DNA from: Micromonospora sp. C28SCA-DRY-2
Lineage (GTDB): Bacteria; Actinomycetota; Actinomycetes; Mycobacteriales; Micromonosporaceae
Assembly (NCBI RefSeq): GCF_030519475.1
Contig: NZ_JAUMKD010000006.1
Location: forward strand, 248,001-312,000
Direction of reading: 5' to 3'
Length of the DNA stretch: 64,000 bases
Part shown: piece after piece, positions 1 to 8,719 of the stretch
How the letters are laid out: every line of letters begins with the position of its first letter
How positions within the stretch are numbered: position 1 is the stretch's first letter
Translations under genes and position numbers: made by a program
The notes under the pieces: generated by a model
What the model saw: only the letters and a program-made list of their open reading frames with translations
The model's database searches: none
What the model was told of the DNA's origin: nothing

Positions 1-81
1 GATCGCGCGTCGTTGGACAATTTGTTCCGCAGTCCCGCGAGGGGTCGGCCCGAAGTGCGACCCGGAGGAGAGACTAGCCTG

Positions 82-1530
82 ATGGGCGTGACACGCCGCG
101 CGAAGATCGTCTGCACCCTTGGCCCCGCCACCTCGTCGCCGGAACGGATCCGAGGGCTCGTCGAGGCGGGCATGAACGTGGCCCGGCTCAACTTCAGCCA
201 CGGCAGCCACGCCGACCACGAGGCGGTGTACCGGCTGGTGCGCGAGGCGGCCGACGCGGCCGGCCGGCCGGTGGCGGTGCTGGCCGACCTCCAGGGGCCG
301 AAGATCCGGCTGGGCCGGTTCGCCGACGGCCCGCACGAGTGGCGTACCGGCGACTCGGTGGTGATCACCGGCGACGACGTGATGGGCACCAAGGACCGGG
401 TCTCCTGCACCTACCGGAAGCTGCCGCAGGAGGTGAAGCCCGGTGACCGGCTGCTGATCGACGACGGCCGGGTGGCGGTGGAGGTCACCGACGTCACCGG
501 CAACGACATCCGCTGCCTGGTCACCGAGGGCGGACCGGTCTCCAACAACAAGGGCGTGTCGCTGCCCAACGTGGCGGTCAGCGTGCCGGCCCTCTCCGAG
601 AAGGACGCCGAGGACCTGCGCTTCGCCCTCGGCCTCGGCGTCGACCTGGTCGCCCTCTCCTTCGTCCGCTCCGCCGACGACATCAAGCTGGTGCACGCGA
701 TCATGACCGAGGTCGGGGTGCACCGGCCGGTGCTGGCCAAGGTCGAGAAGCCGGAGGCGGTCGACCACCTCGAGGCGATCGTGCTGGCCTTCGACGGCGT
801 CATGGTCGCCCGCGGCGACCTCGGCGTCGAGCTGCCGCTGGACCAGGTCCCGCTGGTGCAGAAGCGCGCGGTGCAGCTGTGCCGGGAGAACGCCAAGCCG
901 GTCATCGTCGCCACCCAGATGCTCGACTCCATGATCGAGAACTCCCGGCCGACCCGCGCGGAGGCCTCCGACGTGGCCAACGCGGTGCTCGACGGCGCCG
1001 ACGCGGTGATGCTCTCCGGCGAGACCAGCGTCGGCAAGTACCCGGTGCTCACCGTCAGCACCATGGCCAAGATCGTCACCACCACCGAGTCCGGCTCGAT
1101 CGGGGTGCCCCGGCTCCAGCACGACCCGCGTACCCACGGCGGCGCGCTCACCGTCGCCGCCTCCTCGATCGCCCGGGCCATCGGCGCCAAGGCGATGGTC
1201 GCCTTCTCGCAGACCGGCGACACCGTGCGGCGGCTGTCCCGGCTGCACTGCGACCTGCCGCTGCTGGCCTTCACCCCGGTGCCCGAGGTGCGCAACCAGC
1301 TGGCGCTCTCCTGGGGCGTGGAGACCTTCCTGATGCCGTTCGTCGAGCACACCGACGACATGTTCCGCCAGGTCGACCAGGCGCTGCTCGGGCTCAACCG
1401 GGCCAACCCCGGCGACTACGTGGTGATCGTCGCCGGCAGCCCGCCCGGCACCCCCGGCTCGACCAACACGCTGCGCGTACACCAGCTCGGGTCGCTGGTC
1501 GACGCGGCGTCCGCGCGGGCGCTGCAGTGA
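82..1530 (+). CDS. pyk: Pyruvate kinase
   Basis: Converts phosphoenolpyruvate and ADP to pyruvate and ATP at the end of glycolysis in the cytoplasm. The 482-residue protein is of normal family length. It begins MGVTRRAKIVCTLGPATSS, the usual N-terminal strand of the TIM barrel, and carries the active-site segments AKVEKPEA and VMVARGDLGVELPL. The C-terminal allosteric domain follows from about residue 350. An in-frame TTG lies further upstream at 13, but the ATG at 82 follows GGAGGAG (64-70) and matches the family start. The stop overlaps the GTG of the next gene (GTGA), so the two are translationally coupled. Confidence 0.97.
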   Translation: MGVTRRAKIVCTLGPATSSPERIRGLVEAGMNVARLNFSHGSHADHEAVYRLVREAADAAGRPVAVLADLQGPKIRLGRFADGPHEWRTGDSVVITGDDVMGTKDRVSCTYRKLPQEVKPGDRLLIDDGRVAVEVTDVTGNDIRCLVTEGGPVSNNKGVSLPNVAVSVPALSEKDAEDLRFALGLGVDLVALSFVRSADDIKLVHAIMTEVGVHRPVLAKVEKPEAVDHLEAIVLAFDGVMVARGDLGVELPLDQVPLVQKRAVQLCRENAKPVIVATQMLDSMIENSRPTRAEASDVANAVLDGADAVMLSGETSVGKYPVLTVSTMAKIVTTTESGSIGVPRLQHDPRTHGGALTVAASSIARAIGAKAMVAFSQTGDTVRRLSRLHCDLPLLAFTPVPEVRNQLALSWGVETFLMPFVEHTDDMFRQVDQALLGLNRANPGDYVVIVAGSPPGTPGSTNTLRVHQLGSLVDAASARALQ

Positions 1531-2411
1531 CCGCCGACCAGGTCGCGGTCGGCCAGGCCGCCGTCGACCAGCTGCTGGAGGTCCTCGACCTCACCCCGAC
1601 CGGCGAGATGACCTTCCGGGGGATCAGCCCGCCGGTCGGCCCGCAGCGGGTGTACGGCGGCCAGGTCGCCGGCCAGGCGCTGGTCGCCGCCGGGCGGACC
1701 GTCGACCCGGAGCGCTTCGTGCACTCGCTGCACGGCTACTTCGTGCGGGCCGGCGACCCGGCCGAGCCGATCGCCTACGAGGTGGAGAACATCCGCGACG
1801 GCCGGTCCTTCTCGGTGCGCCGCTGCGTCGCGCTCCAGCACGACAAGCCGATCTTCTTCATGTCGGCCTCGTTCCAGCGGACCGAGGAGGGGCTGGACCA
1901 CCACGCCCCGCTGCCGCCGGACGTGCCCGGTCCGGACGAGGTCCCGACCATGACCGACCGGCTCTCCCGCTACCCGGAGCGGCTGGGCATCTGGGGGCAG
2001 ATCCCGCGCCCGATCGACGTGCGCTACGTCGGCGAGCCCGGCTGGGTACGCCCCGGCGACCGGCCCGCCGATCCGCACCAGCGGGTCTGGATGCGCATCG
2101 ACGGCAAGCTGCCCGACGACCCGCTGCTGCACGCCTGCGCGCTGGCCTACGCCAGCGACCTCACCCTGCTGGACTCGGTGCTCTCGGTGCACGGCGAGGT
2201 CTGGGGCCCGGGCGGGGTGGTGGGCGCCAGCCTCGACCACGCCCTCTGGTTCCACCGGCCGTTCCGCGCCGACGAGTGGTTCCTCTACGACTGCTGGAGC
2301 CCGTCGGCGTCCGGCGCCCGGGGGCTGGCCACCGGCCGGATGTTCACCCGCGACGGCCGGCAGATCGCCAGCGCCGTCCAGGAGGGTCTGCTGCGTCGCG
2401 TCGGGGCGTGA
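1527..2411 (+). CDS. tesB: Acyl-CoA thioesterase II (TesB family)
   Basis: Hydrolyses acyl-CoA thioesters to free fatty acid and CoA. The 294-residue protein has the double hot-dog layout of TesB. The first half carries VYGGQVAGQAL and HSLHGYFVRAGD; the second has HACALAYASDLTLLDSVL and the conserved SLDHALWFHRPFRADEW near the C-terminus. The start is the GTG that overlaps the pyk stop as GTGA; no closer alternative start fits the family N-terminus. Coupling to pyruvate kinase suggests shared expression, but the two reactions are not directly linked. Function is secure at family level; the acyl-chain preference cannot be read from sequence. Confidence 0.93.
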   Translation: MTADQVAVGQAAVDQLLEVLDLTPTGEMTFRGISPPVGPQRVYGGQVAGQALVAAGRTVDPERFVHSLHGYFVRAGDPAEPIAYEVENIRDGRSFSVRRCVALQHDKPIFFMSASFQRTEEGLDHHAPLPPDVPGPDEVPTMTDRLSRYPERLGIWGQIPRPIDVRYVGEPGWVRPGDRPADPHQRVWMRIDGKLPDDPLLHACALAYASDLTLLDSVLSVHGEVWGPGGVVGASLDHALWFHRPFRADEWFLYDCWSPSASGARGLATGRMFTRDGRQIASAVQEGLLRRVGA

Positions 2412-2489
2412 GCCCGCCCGGCGGCGTGTCCGGCGATCGGCCGAGGGGTGATCGTCCGGGTGGGGGGAGCGGCAGCTAACCTTGCCGGC

Positions 2490-2960
2490 ATGCGCCTCTC
2501 CGCCCGGGTCGACTACGCCCTTCGAGCGGTCGTCGAGCTCGCCTCGGTGACCGGCGGCGCCGGCGTCGGGCGGGGTCGGCCGGTCACCGCCGAGCAGATC
2601 GCCCGCGCCCAGGAGATCCCGCCGAAGTTCCTGGAGAGCATCCTGCTGCAGCTGCGCCGGGGCGGCATCGTGCAGGCCCAGCGCGGCCCCGAGGGCGGCT
2701 ACTGGCTGGCCCGCCCGGCCGAGGAGATCTCGCTGGCCGAGGTGATCCGGGTGATCGACGGCCCGCTGGCGCACGTCCGCGGGCAGCGCCCGGAGCAGCT
2801 CGGCTACCACGGCGCGGCCCGTGCGTTGCAGGACGTCTGGATCGCCCTGCGGGCCACCGAGCGGGAGATCCTCGAACTGGTCACGGTGGCCGACGTGGCC
2901 AGCGGCACCCTGCCCGGGCGGATCACCGAACTGGTCGCCGACCCGCGCGCCTGGACCTGA
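2490..2960 (+). CDS. Rrf2-family transcriptional regulator without cysteines
   Basis: The 156-residue protein begins MRLSARVDYALRAVVELA, the hallmark of Rrf2 winged-helix regulators. The recognition helix is in the segment IPPKFLESILLQLRRGGIV, followed by the wing RGPEGGYWLARP. Iron-sulfur members of the family (IscR, NsrR, RsrR) use three cysteines in the middle of the protein; this one has none, so it probably does not bind a cluster. A TAACCT -10 box (2477-2482) lies exactly 7 nt before the ATG and no ribosome-binding site is visible, so the mRNA is probably leaderless. The target is unknown; the neighbours give no clear hint. Confidence 0.88.
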   Translation: MRLSARVDYALRAVVELASVTGGAGVGRGRPVTAEQIARAQEIPPKFLESILLQLRRGGIVQAQRGPEGGYWLARPAEEISLAEVIRVIDGPLAHVRGQRPEQLGYHGAARALQDVWIALRATEREILELVTVADVASGTLPGRITELVADPRAWT

Positions 2961-2964
2961 GCCC

Positions 2965-2980
2965 CGCCGCCCGGGCGGCG
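2965..2980. terminator. GC-rich hairpin between convergent genes
   Basis: A perfect 16-bp palindrome, CGCCGCCCGGGCGGCG, sits in the short gap between the Rrf2 gene and the convergent decarboxylase gene. It has no T-run, so it is at most a weak bidirectional terminator. Confidence 0.4.
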
Positions 2981-2984
2981 GCGC

Positions 2985-4397
2985 TCACTCCTCGTCGGCG
3001 GCGGCGCTGAGCAGCTCCCACGCCTCGTCGACGTGCGCCTGCCCGGTGAACGGGGAGCCGACGGCCAGCCGCAGCGTGTACCGGCCGGCCACCCGGGTCT
3101 GGGTCAGGTGCACCCGGCCGGTGGCGTTGACCCGGGCCAGCAGCCGGGCGTTCGCCTCGTCACCGGCCCGCAGCCGGAAGCAGACCAGCGAGAACGGGTG
3201 CGGCGCGGCCAGCTCGAACCGCTCGTCGGCACGGACCCGGTCGGCGAACCGGGCGGCCAGCGCCACCCCGGTGCGGATGTGCGCCCGCAGCCCCTCGACG
3301 CCGTACCAGCGCAGCACGAACCACAGCTTGAGCGCCCGGAACCGGCGGCCCAGCGGCACCTGCCAGTCCCGGTAGTCGATCACCGCGCCGGACTCGCTGG
3401 CGGCGTTGCGCAGGTACTCCGGCAGCACCGTCAACGCCTCGATCAGCGAAGCCCGGTCGGCCACCCAGAACGCGTCGCAGTCGAAGCCGGTGAGCAGCCA
3501 CTTGTGCGGGTCGAAGCAGTACGAGTCGGCGTACTCCAGCCCCGCGTGCGACCAGCGCAGCTCCGGGCAGACCGCCGCCGCGCCCGCGTACGCGGCGTCG
3601 ACGTGCAGCCAGACGCCGTACTCGGCGCAGATCGCCCCGATCGCCGGCAGCGGGTCCACCGCCGTGGTGGAGGTGGTGCCGATGGTCGCCACCACCAGCG
3701 CCGGCACCTCACCGGCCGCCAGGTCCGCCTCGATCGCGGTGCGCAGCGCGGCCGGATCCATGGCCAGCGTCGCCGGGTCGACCTCGACCGGGCGGACGCC
3801 CTCCTCCCCGAGCCCGGCGATCAGCGCGGCCTTCTCCACCGACGAGTGCGCCTGGGTCGAGGTGTAGACCCGGTAGCGCCGGTCCACCCCGGCCCGCCGC
3901 CACCGGCCGCCGCCGGCCCGGTGCAGCGCGGCGAGGGTCGCCACCAGCGTCGCCGAGGACGCCGAGTCCTGGATCACCCCGCCGCCGCTGCCGGTCGACC
4001 GGAACCGCTTCGGCAGGTCGAGCAGGTCGGCCAGCCAGTCCAGCATCGCCGTCTCCAGCTCGGTGGCGGCCGGCCCGGTCGCCCAGAGCATGCCCTGCAC
4101 GCCCAGCCCCGAACTGACCAGGTCGCCGAGGACGCTGGGGCCGCTGGTGTTGGCCGGGAAGTAGCCGAAGAACCCGGGATGCTGCCAGTGCGTCAGCCGG
4201 GGGGCGACCAGCGCGTCCAGGTCGGCCAGGACGGCGTCGACCGGCTCCCCGTGCTCGGTCGGGCCGGGCGGCAGCGCCGCGGTCAGGGCACCGGGCGGAT
4301 CCGGCGAGGTCACCCGGCGCCGCTCCAGCGTCGCCCAGTAGTCGGCGATCCAGTCCACCACGGCGTGCCCGGCGCGGCGGAACTCCTCGGGGGTCAT
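2985..4397 (-). CDS. Pyridoxal-dependent aromatic amino acid decarboxylase
   Basis: Group II PLP decarboxylase of the DOPA/tyrosine/tryptophan decarboxylase type, 470 residues. The PLP lysine is in DPHKWLLTGFDCDAFWV; the cofactor-binding aspartate and histidine lie in LHVDAAYAGAAAVCPE. The N-terminal HWQHPGFFGYFPANTS matches the substrate-loop region of aromatic decarboxylases. I chose the ATG at 4397 (MTPEEFRRAGHAVVDWIADYW, a typical start); an in-frame GTG four codons upstream (4409) cannot be excluded. It stands alone, divergent from the rhamnogalacturonan lyase. The product would be an aromatic amine such as tryptamine, tyramine or phenethylamine; the substrate cannot be fixed from sequence. 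Confidence 0.92.
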   Translation of the reverse strand: MTPEEFRRAGHAVVDWIADYWATLERRRVTSPDPPGALTAALPPGPTEHGEPVDAVLADLDALVAPRLTHWQHPGFFGYFPANTSGPSVLGDLVSSGLGVQGMLWATGPAATELETAMLDWLADLLDLPKRFRSTGSGGGVIQDSASSATLVATLAALHRAGGGRWRRAGVDRRYRVYTSTQAHSSVEKAALIAGLGEEGVRPVEVDPATLAMDPAALRTAIEADLAAGEVPALVVATIGTTSTTAVDPLPAIGAICAEYGVWLHVDAAYAGAAAVCPELRWSHAGLEYADSYCFDPHKWLLTGFDCDAFWVADRASLIEALTVLPEYLRNAASESGAVIDYRDWQVPLGRRFRALKLWFVLRWYGVEGLRAHIRTGVALAARFADRVRADERFELAAPHPFSLVCFRLRAGDEANARLLARVNATGRVHLTQTRVAGRYTLRLAVGSPFTGQAHVDEAWELLSAAADEE

Positions 4398-4456
4398 GTG
4401 CTCGGCCACCCGACGAGTCGATCAATAAACCGCCCGGCCGGCAAGAGGGTGACCGA

Positions 4457-4485
4457 TTGTGCCGGGTCCACCACGGCCGTAGCAT
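4457..4485 (+). promoter_or_regulatory. Candidate sigma-70-type promoter for the lyase gene
   Basis: TTGTGC (4457-4462) and TAGCAT (4480-4485) are separated by 17 bp. The implied mRNA has a leader of about 140 nt before the ATG at 4631. That leader holds two perfect stems: CCCGACGC/GCGTCGGG (4508-4515 with 4525-4532) and CCGCCGGCC/GGCCGGCGG (4564-4572 with 4580-4588). Whether these stems regulate is unknown. Confidence 0.5.
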
Positions 4486-4630
4486 CGCAGAGGCGCGGAG
4501 CCGCCTTCCCGACGCCCGCCACGCGCGTCGGGCCTCTTGCCGTCAGCACGGCGTACGCCCTCCCCGCCGGCCCCGGGCAGGCCGGCGGTGTCCGGCCGCC
4601 GCGCGCCCCCACCTCTCCGGAGGGCTCCGC

Positions 4631-6877
4631 ATGCCTGTCACCCCCCGCCGCGTCGCGCTGCTCGCCGCGGCCGCCGCGGCCGCTCTCGCCGCCGGCACCC
4701 TGACCAGCCTCACCGCCGCCGCGGCCGCCGCCGGTTGCCGGGTCGACTACCGGGTCACCAACCAGTGGCCCGACGGTTTCGGCGCCGACGTCGCGGTCAC
4801 CAACCTCGGCGACCCGATCACCGGTTGGACGCTCACCTGGACCTTCCCGGCCGGCCAGCGGGTCGGCCAGGCGTGGAACGCCACGGTCAGCCAGTCCGGT
4901 GCCGAGGTCACCGCCCGCAACCTCGACTGGAACGCCGCCCTCGGCACCGACGGCACCACCGGCTTCGGCTTCGTCGGCAGCTGGACCGGGGGCAACCCGG
5001 CCCCGAGCAGCTTCGCCCTCAACGGCACCACCTGCACCGGCGCCCCACCCACCTCGGCGCCGCCGACCACCAGCCCACCGCCCACCAGCCCGCCGCCGAC
5101 CAACCCGCCGCCCGGGGCGGTGCAGGTGGAGGACCTCGACCGGGGCCTGGTCAGCGTGCGCTCCGGCACCGGCAACCTGGTCTCCTGGCGGCTGCTGGGC
5201 ACCGAGACCACCGGCGTCGGGTTCAACCTCTACCGGGGCGGCACCCGGGTGAACAGCAGCCCGATCACCGGCGCCACCAACCACCTCGACGCGGGCGCGC
5301 CCGCCGGGGCCGCGTACACGGTGCGGGCCGTGGTCGGCGGCGCGGAACAGCCCGCGTCGCCGCCCGCGCTCCAGTTCCCCGCCGGCTATCTCGACGTGCC
5401 GTTGCAGGTGCCGGCCGGCGGCACCACCCCGAGCGGCGAGGCCTACACCTACTCCGCCAACGACGCCTCCGTCGGCGACCTCGACGGCGACGGCCGCTAC
5501 GAGATAGTGCTCAAGTGGGAGCCGTCCAACGCCAAGGACAACTCCCAGTCCGGCTACACCGGCACCGTGCAGGTCGACGCGTACACCCTCACCGGCACCC
5601 GGCTGTGGCGGATCGACCTGGGCCGCAACATCCGCGCCGGCGCCCACTACACCCAGTTCCAGGTGTACGACTACGACGGCGACGGCCGGGCCGAGGTGGC
5701 CATGAAGACCGCCGACGGCACCCGCTCCGGCACCGGCCAGGTGATCGGCAACGCCGCGGCCGACCACCGCAACTCCAGCGGCTACGTGCTCACCGGGCCG
5801 GAGTACCTGACCATGTTCGACGGCCGCACCGGCGCCGCCCTCTCCACCGTCGACTACGACCCGCCGCGCGGCACCGTCTCCTCCTGGGGCGACAACTACG
5901 GCAACCGGGTCGACCGGTTCCTCGCCGCCACCGCCTACCTGGACGGGCAGCGGCCGTCACTGGTGATGGCGCGCGGCTACTACACCCGGGCCGTCGTCGC
6001 CGCCTGGGACTTCCGCGACGGCACCCTGCGCAAGCGGTGGACCTTCGACTCCAACGCCGCCGGCAACGCCGCCGCGGCCGGGCAGGGCAACCACAACCTC
6101 TCGGTGGCCGACGTCGACGCCGACGGCCGCCAGGAGATCGTCTACGGCTCCGCCACCATCGACGACGACGGCCGGCTCCGGTACGCCACCGGCTTCGGCC
6201 ACGGCGACGCCCTGCACGTCGGCGACCTCCTGCCCGGCCGCGCCGGCCTGGAGGTGTTCACCATCCACGAGTCCGGCAGCGCCCCCGCGGCCGACCTGCA
6301 CGACGCCCGTACCGGCCAGGTGCTCTGGCAGCGGCCGAACAACGGCGGCGCGGAGGGCCCCGGGCGCGGGGTCGCCGCGGACATCCACGCCGGCAGCGCG
6401 GGCGCCGAGTTCTGGGGCGCCGGCACCAACATGGGCAACCTCTACAACGGCTCCGGCGGCAGTATCGGGCGCAACCCCTCGTCGGCGAACTTCCTCGCCT
6501 GGTGGGACGGCGACCCGGTCCGGGAACTGCTCGACGGCACCCGGATCGACAAGTACGGCACCGGCGGGGACACCCGCCTGCTCACCGCGAGCGGGGTGGC
6601 GGCGAACAACGGCACCAAGGCCACCCCGGCGCTCTCCGCCGACCTGGTCGGCGACTGGCGCGAGGAGGTCGTCTGGCGCACCACCGACAGCCGGGCGCTG
6701 CGGATCTACAGCACCCCGACGCCGACCGGCACCCGGATCCACACCCTGATGCACGACCCGCAGTACCGGGTGGCGGTCGCCTGGCAGAACACCGCCTACA
6801 ACCAGCCCCCGCACCCGAGCTTCTTCATCGGCGACGCCATGCCCACGCCGCCCACCCCGAACGTCTACCTCCGCTGA
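4631..6877 (+). CDS. Secreted rhamnogalacturonan lyase (PL11) with N-terminal CBM2
   Basis: A secreted enzyme that cleaves the rhamnogalacturonan I backbone of pectin by beta-elimination, 748 residues. Domain order: Ala-rich signal peptide (1-35); family 2 cellulose-binding module (about 36-135, with the usual WxxT/WTLTWTFP strands); a Pro/Thr/Ser linker (about 136-160); then the PL11 catalytic beta-propeller. The catalytic part shows repeated calcium-binding loops such as DLDGDGR, DYDGDGR and DVDADGR, and the family segment LGRNIRAGAHYTQFQVYDYD. A GGAGGG just upstream supports the ATG at 4631. The CBM2 indicates targeting to plant cell-wall cellulose while pectin is degraded. No transporter or glycosidase partners are adjacent. 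Confidence 0.93.
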   Translation: MPVTPRRVALLAAAAAAALAAGTLTSLTAAAAAAGCRVDYRVTNQWPDGFGADVAVTNLGDPITGWTLTWTFPAGQRVGQAWNATVSQSGAEVTARNLDWNAALGTDGTTGFGFVGSWTGGNPAPSSFALNGTTCTGAPPTSAPPTTSPPPTSPPPTNPPPGAVQVEDLDRGLVSVRSGTGNLVSWRLLGTETTGVGFNLYRGGTRVNSSPITGATNHLDAGAPAGAAYTVRAVVGGAEQPASPPALQFPAGYLDVPLQVPAGGTTPSGEAYTYSANDASVGDLDGDGRYEIVLKWEPSNAKDNSQSGYTGTVQVDAYTLTGTRLWRIDLGRNIRAGAHYTQFQVYDYDGDGRAEVAMKTADGTRSGTGQVIGNAAADHRNSSGYVLTGPEYLTMFDGRTGAALSTVDYDPPRGTVSSWGDNYGNRVDRFLAATAYLDGQRPSLVMARGYYTRAVVAAWDFRDGTLRKRWTFDSNAAGNAAAAGQGNHNLSVADVDADGRQEIVYGSATIDDDGRLRYATGFGHGDALHVGDLLPGRAGLEVFTIHESGSAPAADLHDARTGQVLWQRPNNGGAEGPGRGVAADIHAGSAGAEFWGAGTNMGNLYNGSGGSIGRNPSSANFLAWWDGDPVRELLDGTRIDKYGTGGDTRLLTASGVAANNGTKATPALSADLVGDWREEVVWRTTDSRALRIYSTPTPTGTRIHTLMHDPQYRVAVAWQNTAYNQPPHPSFFIGDAMPTPPTPNVYLR

Positions 6878-6899
6878 CCCGGGCCCGCTGACCCGCGCC

Positions 6900-6975
6900 C
6901 GCCGGCCCGGCCCCGCCGGGCCGGCGGCTGGCACCGGGCCGCGGCCGCGGAATCCGCCCAGCCGCGGCCCGGTGC
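6900..6975. terminator. Double hairpin between convergent genes
   Basis: Two strong stems in tandem: a perfect 12-bp stem (6900-6911 with 6915-6926, 3-nt loop) and a perfect 15-bp stem (6931-6945 with 6961-6975). They lie between the lyase and the convergent oxidoreductase gene and probably stop transcription from both sides. Neither has a clear T-run. Confidence 0.6.
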
Positions 6976-7087
6976 GCCACACCGCGGCATCCCCGACCCG
7001 TCCCGACCGGGAATGCCGTACCACCACCGGCACCAACGTTAGGCACCCACCGCGTCGCGGGGGTGACGCCGGCGTGAAGATCGTGTT

Positions 7088-8092
7088 TCAGCGGCGCAGG
7101 CCGCCGGCCACCTGCTCGGCGATCAACTGGTACGACCGCACCCGGTCGGCGACGTCGTAGACCAACGTGGTCAGCATCAGCTCGTCCGCGCCGGTCCGGG
7201 CCAGCAGGTCGGTCAGCTGCCGGCGGACCGTCTCCGGCGAGCCCATCGCCTGGCCCTCCCGGCGCTGCTCGACGAACTCCCGCTCGATCTCGGTGTACGG
7301 GTACGCCGCCGCCTCGTCCGGGGTGGCCAGCGGCTCCGGCCGACCCGAGCGCAGCTTCAGGAACGACAGCGCGCTCGGCCCGGCCAGCCACTCGGCCCGC
7401 TCGTCGGTCTCCGCGCAGACCGCGTTCACCGCGACCATCACGTACGGCCGCTCCAGCCAGCGCGACGGCCGGAAGCTCTCCCGGTACAGCGCCAGCGCGG
7501 GCAGCGTGTTCTGCGCGCTGAAGTGGTGCGCGAAGGAGAACGGCAGCCCGAGCAGCCCGGCCAGCCGGGCGCTGAACCCGCTCGAACCCAGCAGCCAGAT
7601 CGCCGGCTGCTGGCCGCGCCCCGGCGTCGCCACGATCGGCCCCGGCCGTTCCCCGCTGAAGTAGTTCATCAGGTCGGCCAGCTCCTGCGGGAAGCCCTCC
7701 GCCGACAGCCCCTCCATCGTCCGGCGCAACGCCAGCGCGGTCATCTGGTCGGTGCCCGGCGCCCGCCCGATGCCCAGGTCGATCCGGCCCGGGTGCAGCG
7801 CCTCCAGGGTGCCGAACTGCTCGGCCACCACCAGCGGCGCGTGGTTGGGCAGCATCACCCCGCCCGAACCCAGCCGGATCGTGCTGGTGTGCGCGGCCAG
7901 GTGGGCGAGCAGCACCGCCGGCGCCGACGAGGCGATCGCCGGCATGTTGTGGTGCTCGGCCACCCAGAACCGGTGGTAACCCAGCTCCTCGGTCCGCCGG
8001 GCCAGCTCGGTGGTGTGCCGCAGCGCCTCGCCGGCGGTGGCGCCGGCCGCGACCGGAGCAAGATCAAGAACAGAGAGCGGTACGTCGATCAC
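7088..8092 (-). CDS. LLM-class flavin-dependent oxidoreductase
   Basis: Bacterial luciferase-like TIM-barrel oxidoreductase of about 334 residues. The start region IDVPLSVLDLAPV and the motif GYHRFWVAEHHNMP are typical of the MsnO8-type LLM subgroup. IDLGIGRAPGTDQ marks the flavin-binding barrel region, and the C-terminal segment PETVRRQLTDLLARTGADELML is conserved. These proteins use reduced FMN or F420; the cofactor cannot be decided here. I chose the GTG at 8092; an in-frame TTG four codons upstream (8104) is possible. The upstream neighbour on the same strand is the Lrp regulator, about 45 nt away, so the two may be cotranscribed. Confidence 0.85.
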   Translation of the reverse strand: MIDVPLSVLDLAPVAAGATAGEALRHTTELARRTEELGYHRFWVAEHHNMPAIASSAPAVLLAHLAAHTSTIRLGSGGVMLPNHAPLVVAEQFGTLEALHPGRIDLGIGRAPGTDQMTALALRRTMEGLSAEGFPQELADLMNYFSGERPGPIVATPGRGQQPAIWLLGSSGFSARLAGLLGLPFSFAHHFSAQNTLPALALYRESFRPSRWLERPYVMVAVNAVCAETDERAEWLAGPSALSFLKLRSGRPEPLATPDEAAAYPYTEIEREFVEQRREGQAMGSPETVRRQLTDLLARTGADELMLTTLVYDVADRVRSYQLIAEQVAGGLRR

Positions 8093-8138
8093 ACGGCTGG
8101 CCAACCCCCGGCTCGCCGGATTTGTTCCCGACAGCGAC

Positions 8139-8618
8139 TCAGCCCACCCCGCGGGCCTGCTCGAAGATGAGGCTGGTCTGGGTGTGCTGCACCGCCGGAT
8201 CCACCGCCAGGTGGTCCAGCACGAAGTCCCGCAGCGCGTCGGCCGACGCCGCCCGCACGTGCAGCACGTAGTCGTCCGCGCCGGCCACGTGGAACACCGC
8301 CACCACCCCGGGCAGCCGCACCGACCGGGCCCGGAACGCGTCCACCACCGGACGCTCGTGCGCGGTCAGCCGCACCGACACCAGCGCCTGCAACGGCAGG
8401 CCCACCGCCGCCGGATCCACCTCCGCGTGGAAGCCCCGGATCGCCCCGCACTCGCGCAGCGCGCGGGTGCGGGCCAGGCAGGTCGACGGGGCCACGCCCA
8501 CCCGCTCGGCCAGGGCGTTGTTCGGCAACCGGCCGTCCGCGGCCAGCTCGGCCAGGATCGCGCGGTCGACGTCGTCCAGCGCCGCGAAGCGCCGCACATC
8601 ATTCGCTACAGGGGGCAT
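8139..8618 (-). CDS. Lrp/AsnC-family transcriptional regulator
   Basis: 159-residue feast/famine regulator. The N-terminal winged helix has DDVDRAILAELAADGRLPNNALAERVGVAPSTC; the C-terminal RAM ligand domain follows, with VAVFHVAGADDYVLHVR. The ATG at 8618 is preceded by GGAGGA at the right distance, so I reject the longer in-frame reading to 8690. It is divergent from a PLP-dependent sulfur amino acid lyase, the standard arrangement for Lrp-type regulators of amino acid catabolism. A palindromic operator lies between the two (8634-8670). Likely role: sensing an amino acid (methionine, cystathionine or a product) and controlling the lyase and itself. Confidence 0.92.
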   Translation of the reverse strand: MPPVANDVRRFAALDDVDRAILAELAADGRLPNNALAERVGVAPSTCLARTRALRECGAIRGFHAEVDPAAVGLPLQALVSVRLTAHERPVVDAFRARSVRLPGVVAVFHVAGADDYVLHVRAASADALRDFVLDHLAVDPAVQHTQTSLIFEQARGVG

Positions 8619-8633
8619 GACAGCATCCTCCAC

Positions 8634-8670
8634 CGAATCCCTGCGGTGCGCCAACGGGATTCGCCGAATC
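8634..8670. promoter_or_regulatory. Probable Lrp-type operator array
   Basis: Three copies of one 6-bp half site: CGAATC (8634-8639), GATTCG (8658-8663) and CGAATC (8665-8670). The last two form a perfect 13-bp palindrome, GATTCGCCGAATC. The first pairs with the second as a perfect 8-bp inverted repeat, CGAATCCC/GGGATTCG (8634-8641 with 8656-8663). The array starts 16 bp upstream of the Lrp ATG and ends 50 bp before the lyase start, the right place to control both. Confidence 0.75.
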
Positions 8671-8719
8671 ATCTGCGGAAGTGTTGCCACTAATCGGCGC
8701 TATGTTCGATGCTCTCCGC

